Positions 37,467 to 50,000 of a stretch of 64,000 bases of DNA are shown here, in pieces. How positions within the stretch are numbered: the stretch's first letter is position 1; each line of letters starts with the position of its first letter. The stretch spans positions 103,878,807 through 103,942,806 of the forward strand of contig NC_088910.1 of the NCBI RefSeq assembly GCF_963576675.1, given 5' to 3'. The position numbers and the translations under genes are program-made. The notes under the pieces are model-generated. The model searched no databases, was not told the DNA's origin, and saw only the letters and a list, made by a program, of their open reading frames with translations. This DNA comes from Euphorbia lathyris (lineage: Eukaryota > Streptophyta > Magnoliopsida > Malpighiales > Euphorbiaceae).

Positions 37467-37865
37467 GAACAACTTTGCTGCTTCTGTTCCTTTTTGAATG
37501 TGAGCTTCATGTCTATTTGATCTTTAGAACTAGAAAGTTCGTTACTAGTGGAGCTGATACTACTAAACATGTCTTATGAAGTCATGCTTTTATGCACCTT
37601 TCTTTTATGAGGTTTAGGAAACTTAAATGTTCGACTGCAGTCTAGCTGCAGCATTGTGATAGTTCACAATGTAATCGTGATAACTGGATTTTTCTCTGTT
37701 TTGAAGGTTTTGAGAAGTTTAATAAATTCTTCTGTTAATAGGCTTCTTATAACTTTAATTTTTTCCCATTAGGCATTGTTGTTGCTCTCATAAATTATAA
37801 GAGCATAATTCACCCCTCTATGTACAAACGGTGGCTAATCGTATGCTTTATAGTACTGCTTTGAT

Positions 37866-40203
37866 TTGATCTGCAGGAGCGTAAGTTGATGACTCCTTCT
37901 GAAGTGCAATCTTTTGTTAACTCATTGAGATCCACATTCTCGTATATAGAGGTGCGTTTTCAAATCCATCTAAGTTCTAATGTCTGTAGTTGCACAATTT
38001 ATCAGTTGAATAGTAGCACAGATGGGTTACATAGTTTAGGGTTTTATATTGAATTGGATGTGTATAATATGCACCCATGAACATGAGAATGTATATTGGC
38101 TTATCATAATATTTGTTCTCTAAGTAGGCACGAAACTGAAAGCGTTTTAAATACTTGGATGTAGCTCAACTAATCCAAATCTTAACATTTGAAAGATGGT
38201 TCATGGTCATGGATTTCTCTTTCTATTTATTTTTGCGGTATTTTGTTTTCAATCAGGTTTCTATGTTAATGTTCTTATATCAATACATTTGAAAAATGTA
38301 TTGCTGTCTTGTTTGAAAAATGTAAAGCTGTCTTGTTTGAAATATGTTAATAGTTTAGGGTTTATATTGAATTTGATGTGTATAATATGTACCCATGAAC
38401 ATAAGAATGTATATTGGCTTATCATAATATTCGCTCTCTAAGTAGGCATGAAACTGAAAGCTTTTTAAATACTTGGATGTAGCTCAACTAATCCAAATCT
38501 TAACATTTGAAAGATGGTTCATGGTCATGGATTTCTCTTTCTATTTATTTTTGCGGTATTTTGTTTTCAATCAGGTCCATATAGCTAGCTGTCTATGTTA
38601 ATGTTCTCATATCAATACATTTTCTTCACTTAGGAACTTCATATTCCTACAATTGATGTTATTGAAAGAGCAGCATTGGGTGGTGGACTGGAAATGGCTT
38701 TATCATGCGATCTTCGGATATGTGGTACCTCCATTTTCTATTAATAATAGATGATATTGCTTTGTTTTGAGTTTATTGGATAATAACTTTGTCTCACAAC
38801 TAATAATTCAGGAGAAGGTGCAGTATTGGGTTTGCCAGAAACAGGGCTAGCTATTATTCCGGGGTATGTGTGCCTAGTTGATTATTTGGTATTGTTGATA
38901 CTTTGCATCTTTATGTGATAGAAATGCATTTTCTCTCTAATTATGCTTGCACAAAGGTGTTCAGCAGTTTTCCGGACTTAACCTGCCAAGTATTTGCTTA
39001 TTGTTCTTTGTGCTCGAAAATCTTTACTCTTCCTTTTGTTTTACAGTTTTCTGTCTGTTAGAACTTATGTAGCCAAGATCATCGAGCCACTTCTGAATTT
39101 GGTACTAACAGCGCAGGTGGGACGCAACGACTTCCTAGATTGGTTGGAAAATCTATGGCAAAGGAACTTATATTTACTGGTCGCAAGATTGGTGGAATAG
39201 GGGCCTTGTCAATGGGTATGTTTACTGGGAGCTGCTTAACATTTTCCTTGTGTTTGTTTGTTTTCTTTCTCTTCAATTCAATATGTAGCAATAAACGTGT
39301 AGGATGCTTCAGGCCTTGTTAATTAATCCGTACCTGCTGGTGAAGCTCGTTCAAAGGTTCTTGAAGTAGCTCGAGAAATTAATCAGAAGGTACAATTCTC
39401 TATTCCTTCAGTACTCCTTAGAAGTTTTTGTGGTGTAGAAGAGTGGATTAGTTAGAGCATAAGCATTTCTAGAACCTTTAGTCATCATGATTAGATTTGA
39501 TGCTCATACATTTTGGTATATGCATGCAGTTACAATCATATCATAATTATTTTCAGAATGATCTAGTGAATATTGAGGATTGAAGGTAGGCTACAAACTT
39601 ACAACAAAACAATGATCTAGTGAATATTGATCGGTCCTTTATTACAGTTTCAGAGTATATACCATGTTTACTAACCTCATTCACTTCTTTAAGCCCCACT
39701 CACACAAACAGGAAAGAACTCTTCATATTTTTCCTTGTTGAGTTTGTCATCATATTTTTAAAACGATCATTTTTTATTTTTAAGAAATTCAGGCGCATAT
39801 GGGAATCTATATCATGATATCATGGCCAGAGGTTGCAATTTTAATAGAATAATGCTAATGACCCTATAATTTCTAGATGAGCCGAATTTGTGAGATCGAC
39901 CAGATGTCTAAATAACTCGTCATCTGTAACTAAATCGCCTGCTACCTGAAAGTCATATTGCATTTCGGTTCTAACCTTATTTTGCATATTATTTCCACTT
40001 TTTCAATTGAAACGTGGTCTTGGCAGGGTCCAATAGCAATAAGGATGGCAAAAAGGGCTATTAACGAGGGAATACAGATGGATTTGGCATCAGGTTTGGA
40101 ACTAGAGGAAGAGTGCTATGAACAAATCTTGAACACAAAAGATCGCTTAGAAGGCTTAGCAGCATTTGCTGAAAAGCGGAAACCGGTATATACAGGGAAA
40201 TAA
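37866..40203 (+). pseudogene. Enoyl-CoA hydratase pseudogene (exons 3-8 only)
   Basis: The copy starts inside intron 2 (37489) and has exon homologues at 37870-37944, 38634-38724, 38812-38863, 39112-39215, 39324-39400 and 40027-40203. Exons 1-2, with the start codon, presequence and first oxyanion segment, are absent. Exon 4 has Asp for Ala and Arg for Gly next to the AALGGG loop. Exon 7 has an in-frame TAA right after LVN. It lacks the SINE of the intact copy. A functional enzyme is excluded. Confidence 0.9.
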
Positions 40204-40802
40204 ACCTAACAAAAATGATTCTAATCATGAAGTTGCAACAGAGCAGACAGAAAGGTACATGGAATAATATGATGCTAAGCAGTGGTATATCAACCTCATC
40301 AACTAATGCCCTTTCCTGTTAGAAGTGATTTAATATTTATTTGTTGGATTACCATCTACTTCTTAAAATTATAATCAATTTAATGGAATTTTTTTCTTTG
40401 GTTTTACTGGGAAATCAATCGACAAAGTTGCAGAAAGTGTTGATAAGATTATTCATTGTTTACTGAAACAGTAAAATTCCTCACACTTTGCGGTTTACCC
40501 CAGATTATATATGAGAGGATTGAAGCATCTTGAGCTATTTATGTTTCGGAGCTTCTGCCCTTCCAAGTACCTTCCTACTTTGCCAAAAGAATAGAACACA
40601 TAACTTTTAAAATCTCATAAACGAAAAAAGACTACTATTAACAAAGGATTCTCAACTTCCTAGACGTATGGGGTAAATTGCACCGAAGGTCACTGAAGTA
40701 TGAGATCTTTTTCACAAAGGTGATTAAAATTTGTCTTCTTTCAATAAAATCACAGAACATCATATTTGATTTCAATAAATTTGTCCCAGTCAATTTGTGT
40801 AT

Positions 40803-40872
40803 TGTCAGCTATTAATATGAAGTGGACCTTTAACTATCAGCTCGAGCTTTTAGCTAAAACGGTTCCATGACA
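40803..40872 (+). repeat. TRIM LTR, outer left copy (70 bp)
   Basis: It runs TGTCAGCTATTAATATGAAG to CCATGACA and is followed at once by TGGTATCAGAGCC, the initiator-tRNA-Met primer-binding site (40873-40885). Confidence 0.8.
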
Positions 40873-40885
40873 TGGTATCAGAGCC
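40873..40885 (+). promoter_or_regulatory. Primer-binding site (tRNA-Met type)
   Basis: TGGTATCAGAGCC directly follows the LTR and pairs with the 3' end of initiator tRNA-Met, as in most copia and TRIM elements. Confidence 0.8.
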
Positions 40886-41267
40886 TGCCCTAGTGTGCAG
40901 TGTTTTTCTTTTGTGTTTGCCCTAGTGTGCAAATTGATTTAGGGTTCCACCTTCTTCCGATTTCCATTTTTCCGGTCATCACCTAGTCTCATCTCCCGGC
41001 CCAGCCGTCTACCCATCATCAGATCGGCCTTTTCGCGGCGGTCCGGCGACATTCCGACCGACGAGTGCACCCCACGCGCCAACTTATTCCGGTCGCCGAT
41101 TCGACTCCGACCAACACCGTTGGTTTCGTCTCCCTCCGATCGGCCTCCCTGTCCAGTTTATTTTGTGTTCCGACGACTTTTGTTTTCGCACCCTATGAAG
41201 GTTGGTCCCTGTTTGTGTTTCTTTTTTTTTGCTGAAACTTGTTGGGTTGTGTTTCTTCTTTGCTAAA

Positions 41268-43740
41268 ATGGCTCAGGACAAGGATAAGAGAGTTGAATCT
41301 AGTAAAAATGTAGTTAGTAGCATTATGACAGTTTCTCCTAAGATTACTGATCATAAATTGACGGGTTCCAATTATTTAGACTGGTCTAAAACAATTAAGA
41401 TTTATTTGCGTAGCATCAGGAAGACCCGTCATTTAACTGATGATCCTAAGACAGATGATGAGGATTGGATGGCAGATGATGCCTGTTTGTTTTTGGGTAT
41501 CAAGAACTCTATTGATGCGTCTATTGTTGGTTTGGTTCGTCATTGTGAGTGTGTCAAACAACTTATGGACTATCTGCAAAATATGTATGCTGGGAAGGAT
41601 AATTTGTCTCGCTTATACGATACGAATAAGTCTTTCTATACTACTGATCGTCAGGGTCAATCTGCTCAGGATTACTATATGCAGTTGAGGGAATTTTTTT
41701 GAATTGCTGCCTTTGAGTACTGATATAAGAGTGTTGCAAGGTCAACGGGAACAAATGTTTGTTCTTCGCTATCTGTGTGGACTTGGTTCTGATTTTGAGG
41801 GTGTTATTTCCATGATTCTCTCTAGTGCCACCATTCCTGATGCTGAGGAAGCTCTTACCCGTGTTTTGCGAAGTGGGCTGGTTCTGTCACCCACTCCTGT
41901 TGTTCCTGCTTTTAGTGCTCTAGTCAGCCACAAGCCTTCATCTGACCGCTCTTATAAGGGTCCGATTAAGGGTGGCACTCGGGATACCAGATATCCAATT
42001 GAAGGGAACAGAGTCTTTCGGGACACCAGATATCCAACTGAAGGGAACAAAGTCTTTGAGTGCTATTACTGTCATGAGCCGGGTCATACCACGCGTACTT
42101 GTCCCAAACTTAAGGCAAAGGGGCAGCACAGGCACCGGTCTGCTCACATTGTCACTAGTGATGCTACATCCTCTGGTCCGACCTACACCCTTACTGCAGA
42201 TGAATATGCTAAGTATCAAGATTCATTAGCTCCTCAGCATTCTACTTCACCTATCACTGCTATTGCTGATTCAGGTAATTCTAATAAGTGCCTCATTTCT
42301 TCGTCTTCAAAGTGGGTCATTGATTCTGGTGCAACAGACCATGTGACAGGTAATTCTGAATTGTTCACCTCTTATAATAAAACTTTTCCTTCACATGTTG
42401 CTATAGCTGATGGTACACATTCCCCTGTTATTGGTTCTGGCACTATTAACCCAACTTCTTCTCTTTCCCTCTCCTCTGTTCTTAATGTGCCTGGATTTAC
42501 ATTCAATCTAATTTCTGTGAGTCAGCTTACCCGTTCACTTAATTGTTCTATCTCATTTTTCCCTAATCATTGCTTATTTCAGGATCTCATGACGAAGCAG
42601 ATTATTGGTAGTGGACGGGAATTTGGCGGTCTCTACATCTTGGATACAACTGTTAGAAGATCGGTTGCCCTCTCTAGTGTATCCACACATTTTGATGAAC
42701 ATTGTCGGTTGGGACATCCTTCTCTACCAGTGTTGAAGAAATTATGTCCTCAGTTTCAGGATTTGTCTAGTTTAGATTGTGAGTCGTGTCAGTTTGCTAA
42801 ACATCACCGTTTGTTTTCCCCTCCCCGAGTCAATAAAAGGTCAAGTTTTCCATTTGAATTAGTTCATTCTGATGTTTGGGGTCCTTGTTCCGTTGTGTCG
42901 AAACCTGGTTTCAGATATTTTGTTACTTTTGTGGATGATTATTCTCGAACTACTTGGTTATATTTAATGAAAAGTCGTTCTGAATTATTTACTCATTTTA
43001 CTACTTTTTGTGCTGAGATTAAAACACAATTTAATGTTTTTGTTCATATACTCCTAAGTGACAATGCTAAAGAATACTTTTCTGGACAATTTCAGTCTTT
43101 CATGATCCAGAATGGTATTCTTCATCAATCTTCATGTGTTGATACACCATCCCAAAATGGTGTTGCTGAACGCAAGAATCGTCATCTTCTTGAAACTACT
43201 AGAGCTCTTCTGTTTCAAACACGTGTTCCTAAACATTTTTGGGCTGATGCTGTCTCTACAGCATGTTTTCTGATCAATCGTATGCCTTCTTCCATGTTAC
43301 AAGGTGAGACTCCGTATGGTACTCTCTTTCCTCATAAACCTGTGTTTCCTGTGTCACCTCGTATTTTTGGGTGTACTTGCTTTGTTTGGGATGTTCGTCC
43401 ACAAGTCACTAAACTTGACCCCAAAGCCCTTAAATATGTCTTCCTTGGATACTCTCGTCTTCAAAAAGGGTATCGTTGTTTTTCTCCTTCTCTTGATAAA
43501 TATCTTGTGTCTTCTGATGTCACGTTTATGGAACATCTTCCGTTCTTTTCCATGTCGTTTGATATCTCCACAGGTGATACTGATGTTGATGATGAGCTGG
43601 TCTATCAAGTTCACCAGGTCTCGGATGGATGTCCCTCTAAGCCACCAATTACTCAGGTATATTCACGACGTGAGAGACCTCCTGCTTCTGATCCAGTACC
43701 AATTTCTGCTCCGCCTTCAACTTCCCATTACCCTTCGTAA
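41268..43740 (+). pseudogene. Ty1/copia gag, protease and integrase, frameshifted
   Basis: Gag starts at the ATG at 41268 (MAQDKDKRVES), after a 380-bp leader. The gag domain has NYLDWSKTIKIYL. A run of seven T at 41694-41700 shifts the frame, ending the first part at 41702; the same protein continues from about 41704. A zinc knuckle (CYYCHEPGHTTRTC) lies near 42060. Protease shows WVIDSGATDHVTG near 42315. Integrase has its HHCC finger (HCRLGHP...CESCQFAKH) and the D, D, E residues in FVDDYSR, LLSDNAKEYF and SQNGVAERKNR. The frame ends at 43740, while RT continues in another frame. Two frameshifts make it non-autonomous. Confidence 0.88.
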
Positions 43741-45376
43741 AGGTAAAAGATCTTGCTCCCATCCTATTTCTGCTTTTTTTTCCTATGAGCGCTTATGTTC
43801 TCCTTCACAGTCTTTTGTTGCTTCCCTTGATTCTACTACTACTCCTAAATCTGTATCTGAGGCGTTATCCCATTCGGGCTGGCGCCACGCCATGATTGAT
43901 GAAATGAATGATTTGGATGCTAATGGTACTTGGGACTTGGTAAATTTACCTATTGGTAAGAAACCTGTTGGATGTCGTTGGGTATTCGCTGTGAAAGTTA
44001 ACTCTGATGGTTCTGTTGCTCGACTAAAGGCTCGTCTTATTGCAAAAGGCTTTGCTCAGACTTATAGGGTTGATTATTCTGACACCTTCTCCCTAGTGGC
44101 TAAAATGGGCTCTATTCGTCTCTTTATCTCCCTGGCTGCCCACCCTAATTGGCCATTGCATCAGTTAGATATCAAAAATGCTTTCCTACATGGGGACCTT
44201 CAAGAAGAAGTTTACATGGAGCAACCACCAGGGTTTGTTGCTCAGGGGGAGTATGGCAAAGTTTGTCGCCTCCGCAAATCTCTATATGGGTTGAAACAAA
44301 GTCCTCGAGCATGGTTTGGAAAGTTTAGTCAAGCAATTGAGGTTTTTGGGATGAAGAAGTGTAAGTGTGATCACTCTGTCTTTTATAAACATTCTGCTTC
44401 AGGTATCATTCTCTTGGTCGTCTATGTAGACGATATTGTTATTACAGGCAGTGACATGTCAGGAATCTCGTCTTTGAAATCATTTCTCCATGGTCAGTTT
44501 CATACCAAGGATCTAGGAGCGTTGAAGTACTTCTTAGGAATTGAGGTGTCAAGGAGTAAGAAAGGAATTTTCGTGTCTCAAAGAAAATATGTTCTTGATT
44601 TGTTGTCCGAAACTGGAAAATCTGGAGCTAAGCCATGCAATGCACCTATGACACCGAATGCGCATCTCACATCAGAAGGAGAACCCTTTGAAGACCCTGG
44701 AAGATATAGGCGTTTGGTTGGAAAGTTAAACTATCTTACAGTGACTAGACCGGATATTGCCTATTCTGTCAGTGTTGTTAGCCAGTTTATGTCATCTCCC
44801 ACTGTTGATCACTGGACTGCACTGGAACAGATCTTATGCTACTTAAAGGGAACTCCTGGCCGAGGCTTACTTTACAAGAATTATGGTCATACCCAGATTG
44901 AGTGTTTCTCTGATGCAGATTGGGCAGGAGACAAAGATGATAGGAGATCCACTACCGGTTATTGTGTTTTTGTTGGAGGTAATTTAATTTCTTGGAAGAG
45001 CAAGAAGCAACATGTTGTTTCTCGCTCCAGTGCAGAATCTGAATATCGAGCGATGTCTCAATCAGTGTGTGAGATTATGTGGATTCGTCATCTCCTCTCC
45101 GAACTTGGGTTCAACGTCACCACTCCGGCAAAATTATGGTGTGATAATCAAACAACTCTTCATATTGCTTCCAATCTTGTGTTCCATGAACGTACTAAGC
45201 ACATTGAAATAGATTGTCACTTTGTTCGTGAAAAGCTAGAAGAAAACATCATTGCTACAGCCTACATTGGCACCAATGAACAGCTTGGAGACATTTTTAC
45301 CAAAGCCTTAAATGGGGTTCGGGTAAATTACATCTGTAACAAGCTGGGCATGTCAAATATCTATGCTCCAGCTTGA
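43700..45376 (+). pseudogene. Ty1/copia reverse transcriptase and RNase H
   Basis: The frame takes over from integrase after a frameshift near 43700-43730 (LRKGKRSC segment). RT shows GCRWVFAVK, the QLDIKNAFLHGDL segment and an intact catalytic YVDDIVITG box near 44435. RNase H shows FSDADWAGDKDDRRSTTGY, SRSSAESEYRAM, LWCDN and the closing DIFTKAL. The stop is at 45374-45376. No stop interrupts this part, so RT itself may be intact, but it cannot be made as one polyprotein. It reverse-transcribes element RNA in cytoplasmic particles. Confidence 0.88.
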
Positions 45377-45383
45377 GGGGGAG
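45374..45383 (+). promoter_or_regulatory. Polypurine tract of the copia element
   Basis: GAGGGGGAG immediately before the LTR start at 45384. Confidence 0.7.
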
Positions 45384-45532
45384 TGTAATGTATGTAATTG
45401 TATATAGATATTAGTTTAGGGACCTATTAGCATATTAGTTCAGGGACCTATTAATATCTCTACCACTTTGTATATAAATACCTATCGTTATAATAATACA
45501 CTATTGAGTTTTCCCAAACTACTTCCATGACA
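45384..45532 (+). repeat. Copia LTR (149 bp), only copy
   Basis: It starts TGTAATGTATG, has TATAAATA near 45473, ends CCATGACA and is followed by TGGTATCAGAGCC. The usual 5' copy is missing; a TRIM LTR stands in its place at 40803-40872. Confidence 0.75.
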
Positions 45533-45708
45533 TGGTATCAGAGCCAGTGTGACCAAGTGGTCCTGGGTTCGATTCTTGGTAGCCCCATTTGTTGAGTTAT
45601 TTGCAGGACATGGTAATATGGGCCTGTGTTGTCACGCTTCAAGCCCAATTGTGCTTTCGCGTGTGGGGGTGTGTCAGCTATTAATATGAAGTGGACCTTT
45701 AACTATCA
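45533..45708 (+). mobile_element. TRIM internal domain plus truncated LTR
   Basis: The primer-binding site is at 45533-45545, a tRNA-type B box GGTTCGATTC at 45566-45575, a GTGTGGGGGTG polypurine tract at 45661-45671, then 37 bp of TRIM LTR (45672-45708) before unrelated sequence. It encodes no protein. Confidence 0.75.
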
Positions 45709-45806
45709 CTTCTTAACACATGTGGCCACTCAACTTTAACTAACTCTTCAAAATGATCGTTAATGGCCTCAAAATGAAAATATTTAAGAATTAAGGTTGT
45801 TGAGAA
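45709..45806. other. Short MITE-like arm before the LINE
   Basis: CCACTCAACTTTAACTA here is roughly mirrored by GTTGAGTGGCTATA at 51630-51645, so the LINE seems to have entered a small inverted-repeat element. Confidence 0.4.
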
Positions 45807-47097
45807 TGATGGCATCTTCGCCTTCTCCGGCCACCGGCGATTCGCCGTGTGCCATTGCTCACCTCTTCGATCGGAAATCTTTCGCTCAGTTCTCCTCTAA
45901 TCAATCGATCCCTAAAAAAAACCCTCCTTTGTGGATGCTGTTAAGAGCGATCTTAAGAGTACCTCGATTCCGGCGCCATCGCAACCACTGATTTCCGAGG
46001 AGGGAGGCTTCAAGGCCGTCCGTATCCCTCAAGATATATATGAGGAAAGAATTAAGAAAGTTCAGCACTCGGTCATTGGTCGTATCACACTTAACAAAGG
46101 AGAACGGCCATGGAAGCATGCTGAGCTCAAGCAAAAATTGAACCGAGTCTGGAAGCGTAACCTCGATTGGCACCTGATATCCCTGGGGAAAGGATTCTAT
46201 CAAATCATCATGCCAAATGAAAGCGCCCTACAAGCCATTTGGGGTCTCGGGTCCATTGCTCTGAAGCCTGGCATCATTAGATTCTTGCCTTGGACTCCGG
46301 GATTCAGACCTGATCTGCACAAGAACACCTCTGCTCAGGTATGGGTTCGAATTTACAACTTGCCTTGGGAATTTTGGGATACTAGAATCATTGCTAGTAT
46401 TGCCAGGGCTGTGGGAATACCTATTAGGTTTGATCAGAATACTGTAAACGGCGAATTTGGTCATTACGCCAGGGTATTAGTGGATATTGACATGTCTCAA
46501 GAAATCCAATCTGAGCTTAGGCTTGACATTAACAATCATAAGCTGTGGGTTTATGTTGATTATGAGAATCTTCCTGATATCTGTAGCACATGCTCCTCAA
46601 TTGGTCACATCGCGGCTCATTGTCGACGAAATCCAAATGCGGCACCCCGACAGAATTCAAAAATTAAAAAGCAAGGTAATGAAGGTAATAACTCGGCTGA
46701 CAGAGCAGCAGAGGAAAAATCGGGGGATGATAATAGTGATACAGAGGTTCCTATGAATGAGATGCCGGATAACCCTCTGCAGATGATTCTGCACAAAGGT
46801 AAAGAAGTCGTGGAAGAGGCTGATGACCCTAAGGCAGCGACGGAAAAGCTGATATCTGGAGCTGATTCTGATAGTTTCGAATTAAAACCGGTGGAAACAG
46901 AGAGTGGGGTAAACTTCCTTTCGGAATCTCTAGAATGGAATGAGCATAGGCGTAGATCCAATAGCAGAAACAACAGTCCTGTTTATGCTGCTGAGGGAAG
47001 TCAATGGATCACTGCCAGGGAAAAATCAAAATCAAAGGCTAAATCTGTCGACTCCCGTTTGAAGGGACATGCTCGATTAAATAGCTCGTATACATGA
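45806..47097 (+). pseudogene. LINE ORF1 (DUF4283 and CCHC), frameshifted
   Basis: ORF1 begins at the ATG at 45806 (MMASSPSPATG). A run of eight A at 45914-45921 shifts the frame, and the rest runs from about 45925 to the stop at 47095-47097. ORF1 proteins bind LINE RNA. The DUF4283-type domain spans about residues 40-200, with WHLISLGKGFYQIIM, RFLPWTPGFRPD and VWVRIYNLPWEFWD. A zinc-binding CSTCSSIGHIAAHC lies near 46590. The C-terminal part is acidic and repeat-poor. Its stop overlaps the ORF2 start by four bases. Confidence 0.85.
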
Positions 47098-50000
47098 TCT
47101 GTTTGTATTGGAACTGTAGGGGGATCCAGAACTCGGGTACCCAAAGGGCGTTAAAACTTTTATGTAACACCAATCATCCTGATTTTGTTTGTTTATCGGA
47201 ACCAATGGTGGATTTTGATAGAATCTCTGATATATTTTGGAGATCTCTGGGTCTTCAACTAATCACCAAGAATGAATGCAACTCTATATGGGTTTTCTGT
47301 AAAGTGGGAATCAGTAACAACTGTGACATATTTCTCAACCATGAGCAACATATTACCCTGCGATACAGACTGAATCCTCAGGTTTTTCAAATATCCTTTG
47401 TCTATGGAAATAACAGAGCTGATAGGCGCTGTCAGCTTTGGGACTCAATTACTGGGATAGGAGGTTGTGATAACAGGGTGGTGATGGGTGATTTTAATGC
47501 AGTTAAGGGGGCTGATGAGAAAACTGGCAGACCGCCTTCTCTTAGAAGCTGCAGGGATTTCAGGAATTTCATTGGAAAAGCAGGATTGATGGAGGTAGAA
47601 AGCACGGGGATGCAATTTACTTGGACAAATGGAAGAATGGGTGTTGATCACGTTGAATGTAAGCTTGACAGAGCTTTGGTTAATGAAGCTTTTCTTGACA
47701 ACTGGGACAGAATTCAGTGTTCGGTTCTCCCTCGAACTAAATCAGACCATAGCCCGATCTTCTCTCCTATTCGAGCGGAGTGGTTCGTAAGGGACGATTC
47801 AGATTCTACTCCATGTGGACTACTCATGAATCACTGAACAAAATTGTTTCTGACCACTGGAATTCCTGCAATCTCTCTCTGCCTCCTGCTCAGTTGCTCT
47901 GTCACAAACTAAAAATGCTTCGACCGAAGCTCCGTGCTTGGAACATTGAAGTTTTTGGGAGAGTGGAAAGTAACATCACCGCTGCTATGAAGAAGCTAGA
48001 AGAGGTGCATGCCCTGATCTCTAGTGACGGTCTTAATGAGTTTCGTATTGCTCAGGAAAATGAAGCTCATCGTGATCTTGAGCTCCAGTTACTCAGACAA
48101 GAGATGCTCCTCAGAGACAAAAGCAGGGAAAAGTGGCTAAATTTTGGAGATCAGAATTCTTCCTTCTTCCATCGGTCTGCAAAAATTAGAAAGGTTCACC
48201 CCACTCTGGATAGCCTTCTAATTGACAACGCAATTGTGACAGATGAAAGTGCGATTGTGCAGCATGTGGTCACTTATTATGAAACACTCTTCACCGGCAG
48301 CATAAGACAGGTAAACTATGAAGCTATTAAATCTGTCATTCCCTCCGATGTGTCTAATATTGAGAATGAGGACCTCACTAGAAGACCCAGTATTACTGAA
48401 ATTAGGGATGCAATGTTCAGCATGAATAAAGACAGTTCGCCTGGGTCGGATGGGTTTGGAGGAGTCTTCTACCAACACTGTTGGGATATTGTAGGCCCTG
48501 ATATGTGCAAGACGGTTATCAGCTTCTTTGACACCAGATACATGCTTCCTGGGATGAACACGAGCATCATCTCTCTTATTCCTAAGGCTGAAGGTGCTAA
48601 TGAGATTCACCAATTCAGACCGGTTGCAATGGGAAATTTCAAGTACAAGATTATTTCCAGAATCTTATCGAACAGAATTGCTCCGATTGTAGCCAGAATC
48701 ACATCTGATAATCAGTTTGGATTCATATCTGGAAGAAGCATCCATCAATGCATTGTCGCAGCCTCTGAGGGGGTCAATTTGCTTAAAAAGAAATGCTTTG
48801 GGGGCAACATGGCATTGAAAATAGACATCAGGAAGGCCTTTGACACCTTAGACTGGAATTTCTTGCTAGCTGTGCTTGAGTCTTTTGGCTTCTCGCTGAG
48901 GTTCAGGAACTGGATTCTGGAGATTCTTAGATCTGCTCGATTGTCAATTTCAATTGGGGGAGGTATTAAAGGATTCTTTAGCTGCTCCTGTGGTGTCAGA
49001 CAGGGAGACCCTCTCTCCTCAACTCTTTTTGGGCTGGCTGAGGATTTTCTGGGGAGATGGATCTCCAAATTGATTGAAGAGGAATGATTCATCCCGATGG
49101 TTTATACCAAAATTTTTACCTTCCCCTCTCATCTTCTCTATGCTGATGACATGCTGTTATTTTGCAGGGCCTCCTTACGCAATATGAGATGTATTAAAGA
49201 GCTATTTGACTTTTATGAATCAATATCTGGTCAGGCGGTTAACTGGGATAAATCGCAGGCTATTTTTGGTAACTACATTCCCTTACCTCGAAAAATTCGT
49301 ATGGCTGAGATTCTGGGCATTAAGACAGTGGCTCTTCCAATTAACTATCTCGGTGTTCCACTCTTCTAAGGAGCTCCCAGGGCCAGGTATCTACAACCAA
49401 TTATTGACAAATTTCTCAATCGCTTCAGCCTGTGGAGAGGCCAATCGCTTTCAATGGCAGGAAGGCTTACTCTAATCAAATCATCCTTGACTGGTGTCCT
49501 GGTACACTCTTTCATGATCTACAAATGGCCGTGTGACTTAATTAAGAAAGTCAACAAGGCGATTCGTAATTTTCTTTGGCCTGGGGATAGAGATAAGAGA
49601 AAATTTATCACGGTCCCGTGGAGCATCTGCTGTATGAATATGGGTCATGGTGGCCTGGGAATTAAAGATCTGAAAATGTTTAATTTATCTCTAATTGCTA
49701 AGCTGTGTTGGGATTTATTGCAGGGGCATGGTTTCATTATTTCCTTGTTAAGAAACAGATTCATGGCACCCTCAGGTCTGATGAAGTGATTCATTAGTAA
49801 TTCAACCGTCTGGTGTTCTTTGCGGGCGATGTATGATATTGTCTCAAAAGATGCTGTTTGGTGGTTTGGGAATGGCTCGAATTTGAATTTTTGGACTGCT
49901 CGATGGATCACCCCTGTCGTTGCAGATCAAATGAACATCCCGCTAAAAACACAAGCTAATCTCTTCAAGCCTTTAAGCGAGTTCCGTAGCAATGATAACT

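Noticed and set aside
45533..45580. Complete tRNA gene within the TRIM
   Set aside because: Only a B-box-like word is clear; box spacing is too short and no cloverleaf can be drawn.
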